A stretch of 64,000 nucleotides of DNA from Mesostigma viride (lineage: Eukaryota > Streptophyta > Mesostigmatophyceae > Mesostigmatales > Mesostigmataceae): the NCBI GenBank assembly GCA_009746045.1, contig RPFO01000330.1, positions 45,298 to 109,297 on the forward strand. The letters run 5' to 3'. The notes beneath the pieces were generated by a model. It was not told where the DNA came from and searched no databases. It saw only the letters and a program-made list of their open reading frames with translations. Numbering within the stretch: the first letter of the stretch is position 1; the number at the start of each line of letters is the position of its first letter. The translations under genes and the position numbers were made by a program. This document shows, in pieces, positions 58,024 through 64,000 of this stretch.

Positions 58024-59000
58024 AACATAGTCCCTCTAGGACCTCCCCTTCTCTTTGGCAAGGCGGTAGGAGATCTCTTTAAACCTGTTCTGGATACCTC
58101 TGTAGCGATGCCTACCTCTGATCTTGAACGCCTTATTAGTAGATTTACGGCCACTGAGCCGGAAGCATTAGCTGCCATTGCTGCCCATCCCCAACAATTA
58201 GGCAAGCACCCTTGTAAATTTGTAGGTGGATTTTTATATGTGCAGATAGCAGATTCTCCCCCTCAATGGCGCCTGTATGTCCCTCCTATCTGTCGCTCCT
58301 CCTTGCTCTTTGAGTTGCATGACTTAGCTGCTCACAGGGTGGTAAACGGGTACGGGACCTAGTAGCCCGCTCTTACTACTGGCCTTCCCTTTTAAAGGAT
58401 GTAGATGAGTATGTTAGAACCTGTCAATCTTGCCAGGAGATGAAACCCAACAATGTAGGACAGATAGCAGAGCCTAGGACCTTACCTGATCCCATCATGC
58501 CGTGGGACTCCATTATGATGGATTTTGTAGGACCTTTTAGGAAGAATGATAGAGGTAACGCCCAGATCCTTGTTTTTGTAGATCGTTTTACTCGTATGTG
58601 TCATCTCGTGCCGTGTCCCTTAGAACTCACCGCACGCGATTGCGCACGCCTATACCTTAATAACGTATATAGATATCATGGTTTGAGTAGGCAGTTTATT
58701 AGTGATAAGGATAAGTTATTTACTTCTGATTTTTGGCAGCAGTTCTTCGCTGCTATCGGTACCAAGGTCACCTTCGGTACTGCCTACCACTCCTCCTCGT
58801 CTCATTTAGTAGAACGTTTGAATAGGGTAGTGGAAGAAGCTCTGCGTCACTATGTGAATGGCTCTGGGAGTGATTGGGAGGATTACTATGTTTGGTAGAG
58901 TTTTCCCTTAACAACTGCCCTCAGGCTGCGCATGGTTATACGCCCTTCTTCCTAGATACTGGTAGACAACCTCTTACCCCTACCTCTCTTTAGCTAGTCC
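58024..59000 (+). pseudogene. Retroelement C integrase core
   Basis: The zinc-binding region (ELHDLAAH, frameshift, then RTCQSCQEM) precedes the DDE core: Asp in MMDFVGPFRK, Asp in FISDKDKLFTSDFW and Glu in SSSHLVERLNRVVEEAL. The frame stops after DYYVW at 58898, where one more indel occurs; AAHGYTPFFLDTGRQPLTP-like wording continues to ~59000. Confidence 0.9.
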
Positions 59001-59019
59001 TTTAAGGGACAAGGATGAT

Positions 59020-59634
59020 GTGTCCCGGGATACTGTAGAAGGTGTGCAGGCGTTATTAGATAAGATGAAGAATGCACACGACAACGCTATTGCAGGGTAC
59101 CATAGGGCGCAGGCCAAATACCTTGCTAGGTTGCGTGCCTCATTAGATAGAAGAGCACCTGAGATAGAAATAGGAGATTTAGTCTTAGTAGAAGGCCCCC
59201 GTGTTGGCCGCTTCGCTCATAAGTTCGAAGCTGAACTGAAAGTGAAACTTAGGCCCGCCTTCTTAGGACCCTTCCGTGTGTTGTCTAGAGTAGGTAATTT
59301 TCTGTATGAGATAGATATTCCTACCTCTTGGCAGACCCACTCTCGCACCTTTCATAGAAGCCAGCTGAAGCTCTATCATCAGAGCACGTTCGCTGGTAGA
59401 GAATTAGCCCCTGCCCCTTTAGAGCATAACCCGGATACTGGTGAGGTAGAGGATGAGGTAGAGGGTATCGTGGCCCATAGAGATATCAAAAAGGCCGCGG
59501 TACCCAGCGCCAGTATAAGGTGAAGTGGATGTATGCTCGTAGTGAGGTAGATAAGGTCTGGTATACTGAGAGTGAGCTAGATGGGTGTAGTCGCCTGCTG
59601 CAGGAGTATAAAACCCTGCATAAGCTCTAGTTGT
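59020..59634 (+). pseudogene. Retroelement C integrase C-terminus and chromodomain
   Basis: First frame: DLVLVEGPRVGRFAHKFE, LGPFRVLSRVGNFLYEID and HSRTFHRSQLKLYH, the gypsy integrase C-terminal (GPF/Y-like) module. Then EDEVEGIVAHRDIKK, the start of a chromodomain. After a frameshift at about 59490 it continues RQYKVKWMYARSEVDKVWY and ESELDGCSRLLQEY to a TAG at 59629. Chromodomains in this place target chromovirus insertion to marked chromatin. Confidence 0.85.
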
Positions 59635-59652
59635 AGACCTTCTCCTCTCTTA

Positions 59653-62009
59653 TGTTATGTCTGCTGTCGACGGATGGTTGGTTGTCCCCTCCCCTCCGCA
59701 GCCGTCATGTCAGAGCCTACCCCTCCGGCTGAGAGCTCGCTGCCGTCCCCGCCCCCACCGGACCCTGAGCTGTATTTCGAGGCCCTTCCGGGCCGCTGGG
59801 TGTCGCGATCAGTTACCGGGTGGCGTTGTGCAGCCGGCCCTTCAGGCCCAACATGCGGGCTTAGTCAGGGCGGCCCTCTTCGGGGTCACGTGGTATGGTC
59901 CTTCCCCTGATGAGCCGCACCAGCTTGTCCTGCACGGGTTCGACGATGCCGGACACTGTTTGTTGGGGTGTGGTTCCAGCTGTCCCGCCTTGGGACAGAT
60001 AGATGCGGTTCTCCGGTGCTGCCGTGTGTTCTCCTACCTCTCCACCCTGTGGGCCGTACCTGCCTACGGGAGGTGTTCCCTTGGCTTCCGGCTGAGGGTG
60101 ATGCTGAGGTAGATGAGAACCCCTGCGACCTTTTACGGGCCGTAGAATTCATGGAGATAGCTGATCAGTCGGCGGGACTAGCGGTTAGTGGTCCTGCCCC
60201 TTCGGGCGCCCCAGCCGAGGTACATTATACTCCAGATTATTCTGCCTCGAGCGCTGCGTCCGTCTCCTCGGCGTCTGTTCCTCCCTCTCCGGTCCCGTCG
60301 TCCCCTCGGTCGACCCGGGTGTTGCAGTAGAGCCTACCCCTTCGGGTTTGCCTGATCCTCTTTCGGCGACGGTCTCGGCTATGCAGGCTCAGATCCAGTC
60401 CCTGACCACGGCGTTCGGGGCCTTCCTGGCGGCCCAAGCGCAGACTCCGGCCACGCCAGGTGGGGTGTCTGTGGTGTCCGCGCCCCCTACCCCTTCGGTT
60501 TCTTCGGCACCTGTGGTTTCGCCGGCGCCCCCTACCCCTTCGGTTGCTGCGGCTCCGACACCTCCGGTTGCCTCTGTGCCTGCGGCCGACGTTCCCGCGC
60601 CTCGGCGCGAGTCTTCAGCCCCTTCGGCTGTGCCCGCCGTCGCCCCTCTGGGCCGTCCGCTGCGCCCTCACAGCCAGTTCGTGGTTTCTTCAGCGACACG
60701 GGCGATCATCCCAGGCTTTGGGAGGGTGGTCCCCCGCAGAGGATCCCGGTGCCCGACTGGAGCTTGGATGGTAACCAATCTTATGCCGGGCTGCCTGTCC
60801 CTACGGGCCCTATCTTCAATATGTGGCCTGAGGGTGCACCGGCAACGGAGACCGGCGCGCCTGCGTCGATGGCGGGTCCGTCACGGCCCTCTCTGGCTTC
60901 GGGTCCGGCGCGACCTCCTGTTTACCAGTGCCCCTGCGTCGGTGTCGGCTCCTGCCCCTGCGTCGGCCCCTGCTTCGGTCCCTCCTCCTTCGGCCTCGCG
61001 GTCTTTGGCCGCGGTTGTTCGGTCCACCGGTCAGGATCCTCGCGCCACCCGCGCTGCCGATTCCCTCCGGGAGTTGTCCCAGGGTGATCGGGACAGGGCC
61101 CTTCTGTGGTGCATGCGACGCCGGAGTCGCGCGACACGCCCATTCCTGGGTATGGTATGTCCGCACTCGCCTGCCGACAGTGTGACCTGCCGCGCGCCTC
61201 TGCTGAGCTTGCCATCTCCCATGTCCTACGGGTTCTCCCAGGTGTGTCGGGCGCCCCGGGATCGTGGCCTACCCATTGAGACTGATCGGCCTCCTTCGAC
61301 ATGGTTATTTTAGCTGATCCGGTGTTCGAGGGTGAGATCCTGGTCCGCGCGTTCTGTATCGCTGGGCTAGGCGCCACAACGACTTGGACACCTACGGTGG
61401 GTTCCAGTGGGCTTACCCTCCCCTCTGGGCATTATGGCTTCGGATGCCCTTACAGTAGAGTTTCCTGCGGTGCCGGGTGCGGCGTACACTACGGTCCTCC
61501 AGCCCATCCTTGAGTGGGATGCCCGTCGCCCGGCGCCTATCCCGGGCCAGGGTCTAGACTCCCGCGGTCACCCTCCTCCTCGGGCCAGCGACTACCTAGA
61601 GACATTCGGGTCGCGACAGTGTGTTCGTCGGTGGCGCTCCCGCGAGGTTCGGCACATCCGGTTGTGGCCGTCCAACGTGGAGCCCCTGGTGGACCTGTTC
61701 TTCCCGACGGGTATGCGCCCTCGGATCCGGTACCATCGCCTCCTCCTGCGGGCCCTTTGCCTGATCGCGGTAGAGCCTTTCCTTCGCCTCTTTGCCTGTG
61801 GCTTTCTGGACTGGGCCCGTGGCCAGGTCGTCCTCACGCAGCATAGGTATTACTGGGCCTTCCTGGGCCTCTTTCCTGACGGCGTGTGGGCCGATGTTTT
61901 CCTCACTGTAGATAGGCATGACAATGTCGAGGATGTGGCCCACTACCAGGCCTACCTGGAGGTCCTGCTGGCCTCTCGTGGCACTTACAGACGGATGGCC
62001 ACTAGATAG
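59653..62009 (+). pseudogene. Extra ORF region of retroelement C, unrecognised
   Basis: About 2.3 kb of much higher GC than gag-pol, lying between the chromodomain and the 3' LTR. Protein-like pieces in changing frames: MSEPTPPAESSLPSPPPPDP, EVDENPCDLLRAVEFMEIAD, a coiled-coil-like MQAQIQSLTTAFGAFLAAQ followed by Pro/Ala/Ser repeats, GLPVPTGPIFNMWPEG, RAADSLRELSQGDRDRALLW, and a long C-terminal frame (61407-62009) with WRSREVRHIRLWPSNVEPLV and a hydrophobic stretch near LLLRALCLIAVEPFLRLF. No family is recognised. The position is that of env or accessory genes, but no signal peptide or fusion-type motif is evident. A captured host gene or a gag-like protein are alternatives. Confidence 0.5.
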
Positions 62010-62377
62010 AGGGCCTTAGGCCCGACCTGAGGGTGTTGTCCCTCCGGTATATAGAGTCGCCCTCATATTCTGGCCAGTTGGTTGGCTGTTCTTGGTCCTT
62101 AGCGCTGATGTGTTTACTCTGTGTGTCCTGCCCAGTGCCGTCCCCCCCGGCCAGGACTCCGTTCCAGGCAGTTAGGGGAACCTCCACCAGGCTTGGTGCT
62201 GGCTAACCCTACACCACCCGGCGTGGTGGTGGAGACCGTGTGAACTATTGGTGCTTTGTATCTGGGATGGTCTATCGATTGTGTTGGTATGTGCTGGGTG
62301 CATTAGGTTTTTCCTACCCCTTTGGTTCCCTCCTCTCGCGTAGGGAGAGGGCTCCCTACCTTTTGTGGGGGGGGAGG
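62010..62377 (+). other. Retroelement C 3' untranslated region and polypurine tract
   Basis: Noncoding, ending in a G-rich purine run (62367-62377) directly before the LTR start TGTTACG, as expected for plus-strand priming. Confidence 0.8.
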
Positions 62378-62945
62378 TGTTACGTCGCGTAACAATTCGT
62401 TGTAGTTACGGACGTAAATTAGGTCCTTGGCCTCGGTTGTTCCTAGGTTACGTGCAGTTCTAGTTTGGACATGATTGTCCCGTAACAGTACTGTGGTATA
62501 TTGGGTGCCTTTGGGCGCCGCGCCGCGTACTTATTAGTGGTCCTTATCCTTTTGTAGAATGTAGTGGACCGGCGTGCATCTGTGCACCTGCCTGTGTTTC
62601 TGTGTTTCTGCAGGCGAGGGCCAGGTCGGCCCGAGCCTGTTGGACCGTTGGTGACCATTTATGCACGTTCCACTCCTTGTGTGGTCACTCGGCGTGTGTT
62701 AAATGAATTAACACATATTAGCTTGGGTCACGGCAGTTTAGTTGTGTTTCCTTCCTCTTTTCCTGGAGTAAACGGGTTTGATTAAATGGCCTATGGCATA
62801 TTACAGTAGTACATATGTAAATGCATTGAGATCTGGTTCGTCTCGGTCGTCTTTCGCTAGGGGTGTATATAGAAGCGCCTCACTAGTTTAGGTAGTATCA
62901 GGACAGGTAGAGGTAGAGGTGGTGGCCGAGGCTTGCGGCGTAACA
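62378..62945 (+). repeat. Retroelement C second LTR, 568 bp
   Basis: Nearly identical to 52199-52769 with a few single-base differences and small deletions (for example near 62480 and 62530). It is followed by leader sequence rather than flanking DNA. Confidence 0.92.
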
Positions 62946-63465
62946 ATGGACTCGGAGGTAGTTTAGATAGAGAGCGAGACGACGATCCTTTGCAACATAC
63001 GTCATTGAATCAACCCTTCCGCGGCTGGGAAAAAGAAGACGACACCTACTTGACAGGTAATGGGCGGGTCGCCGTCAAGCTAGGAGGATAGTGCTGCCTG
63101 ATTCAGGACACGCCCTGCCTAGACGTTAGACCTGCTCGAAGCGGAAAATCCTTTCGTATATAGCTCCTGTTCCTCGTCTTGTTTCCTTAGAAAGATGGTT
63201 TACTGCCGTAGACAGTTGCTGGTTTTGGTTCGACGATAGAGAGACGGCTAGCGTCTCGTAGATTACCCTTTTTCTGCATCTTGCCTGCTTTGTATTTAGA
63301 CGACCCTTCGCCGGACGCAGAATTCTTGAAACCGGATACTTACGACCACCTGGCGCTGGAAACATCGTCCCTACGTGCGTCGTCAATCTGGTTCGGTTTC
63401 AGACACCCGAGATAAGTCGCCTTCTCCTCGTTCTCCTCAATTGACTGCTCAAGACCTACCAGGTA

Positions 63466-63518
63466 TAGTATCAGGACCGGTAGAGGTAGAGGTGGTGGCC
63501 GAGGCTTGCGGCGTAACA
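63466..63518 (+). repeat. 53-bp 3' end of a third LTR
   Basis: Matches 52717-52769 with one or two changes and ends CGTAACA, followed by the target duplication GCACC. It joins the duplicated leader at a short AGGT homology. Confidence 0.88.
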
Positions 63519-63730
63519 GCACCCCGGCCTTACCCCGCGAACGGGGAAGGCGGTGGGCGGCCAGCTTGATCTCACCAATGAGGCCCACGCCATGCCTATA
63601 ATGGGACCCCCATGGATTTTGGACGTGCGCCCGCCGAATTTTTGGCGCCAAAAATATTCGCGGTACGGCCGTGAAGTGAAAAGTGGTTGCACGGTGCGCG
63701 CACCCCTTGCGGAAGTGGCCATGGCGACTG
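63519..63730 (-). mobile_element. L1-type ORF1 retroposon, upstream part
   Basis: Minus-strand reading GEIKLAAHRLPRSRGKAG matches the ORF1 copy at 36.9 kb (LHMSAVRLPRARGKAG) and continues beyond retroelement C at 52198. The match fades upstream of about 63595, where the DNA resembles the sequence near 38.18 kb (CCTATAATGGGACCCCCATG). Confidence 0.65.
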
Positions 63731-64000
63731 CGTTTAGGCGAAACTAGCAATGTAGGGCTAGAGAAATGCAAAAAAAATGCTCGAATGTTGGAGACGATGA
63801 TTTAATGATGTTGGGTGTGGGGCAAGTTGCTGGTTTACAATATCGCTGCTTTCTTTTACTGCCATCGCATGGGGGTAAACTGCATTTTTTGGTCGCGCGG
63901 AATAAAATAGAATTCGTGATAGCGGCAGTGAATTCGCAGTTTTGGGGGGCTTTTTGACCGTAAACGATGCATTAATATCGGTAGCATTGAATTCCAAACC
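63731..64000. other. No feature recognised
   Basis: Only short ORFs without coding character. Confidence 0.5.

Larger units (their letters stand above)
52199..63518 (+). mobile_element. Retroelement C: Ty3/gypsy chromovirus with LTRs
   Basis: It begins TGTTACG (52199) and ends CGTAACA (63518), flanked by the 5-bp duplication GCACC (52194-52198; 63519-63523). Order: LTR, leader with viroplasmin-like ORF, gag with CCHC, protease, RT, RNase H, integrase, chromodomain, an extra GC-rich ORF region, polypurine tract, LTR. The right end is complex: the second LTR (62378-62945) is followed by a repeat of the leader (62946-63465) and the last 53 bp of a third LTR. This is as expected after LTR-LTR recombination into a tandem and an internal deletion. 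Many frames carry indels, so the copy is inactive. Confidence 0.93.

Noticed and set aside
62946-63465. Right LTR of retroelement C taken as 1.09 kb (62378-63465)
   Set aside because: TGTTACG...CGTAACA ends and the GCACC duplication show a 571-bp LTR plus a repeated leader.

Overview
The window looks like nuclear DNA of a green-lineage alga. Two genes read as ordinary host genes. One is an intronless, GC-rich CDK-activating kinase whose catalytic domain carries plant CDKD signatures (1272-3302, minus). The other is a plant-mitochondrial-type ribosomal protein L33 (4903-5076, plus). Nearly everything from about 6 kb onward is transposable elements, many inserted inside one another, with micro- and minisatellites between them. 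I cannot name the species.

Layout. 1-6.8 kb: host genes and intergenic DNA. 6.8-7.3 kb: an unrecognised, possibly truncated ORF. 7.4-31.4 kb: Ty3/gypsy retroelement A on the minus strand, split by two large DNA transposons. One is a 7.8-kb TIR element (10835-18643, 3-bp target duplication ACG). The other is an 8.1-kb CACTA element (22361-30435, target duplication CA), which itself holds a CACAA-type element (23132-26587, duplication CG) and a piggyBac-like element (27743-29088, duplication TTAA). 31.5-34.4 kb: ~175-bp AT-rich repeats, a 1.3-kb G-rich minisatellite and weak ORFs. 36.2-38.1 kb: two L1-type ORF1-bearing retroposon pieces joined tail to tail. 38.8-49.5 kb: Ty3/gypsy retroelement B on the minus strand, a relative of A, split by a second copy of the CACTA element (41093-44347, duplication TG) that lacks both nested insertions. 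50.3-51.6 kb: a fold-back element with ~415-bp inverted arms. 51.6-63.7 kb: an L1-type ORF1 fragment split by Ty3/gypsy retroelement C on the plus strand (52199-63518, 571-bp LTRs, duplication GCACC).

The most notable system is in retroelements A and B. Between the protease and the reverse transcriptase, their polyprotein carries a C5-cytosine DNA methyltransferase domain. It is open in B and broken in A, and both have Glu-Cys-Gln where Pro-Cys-Gln is usual. In A the polyprotein also ends in a C4HC3 PHD finger, where related elements usually have a chromodomain. A Ty3/gypsy element thus appears to combine a DNA-methylation writer with a possible histone-mark reader. Retroelement C is a separate chromodomain-bearing element with a viroplasmin-like leader ORF and a long, GC-rich, unrecognised ORF region between pol and the 3' LTR.

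All functional statements rest on motifs read by eye; no alignment or database search was run. Many frames are broken by indels, several in homopolymers, so old decay and assembly error cannot be separated here.
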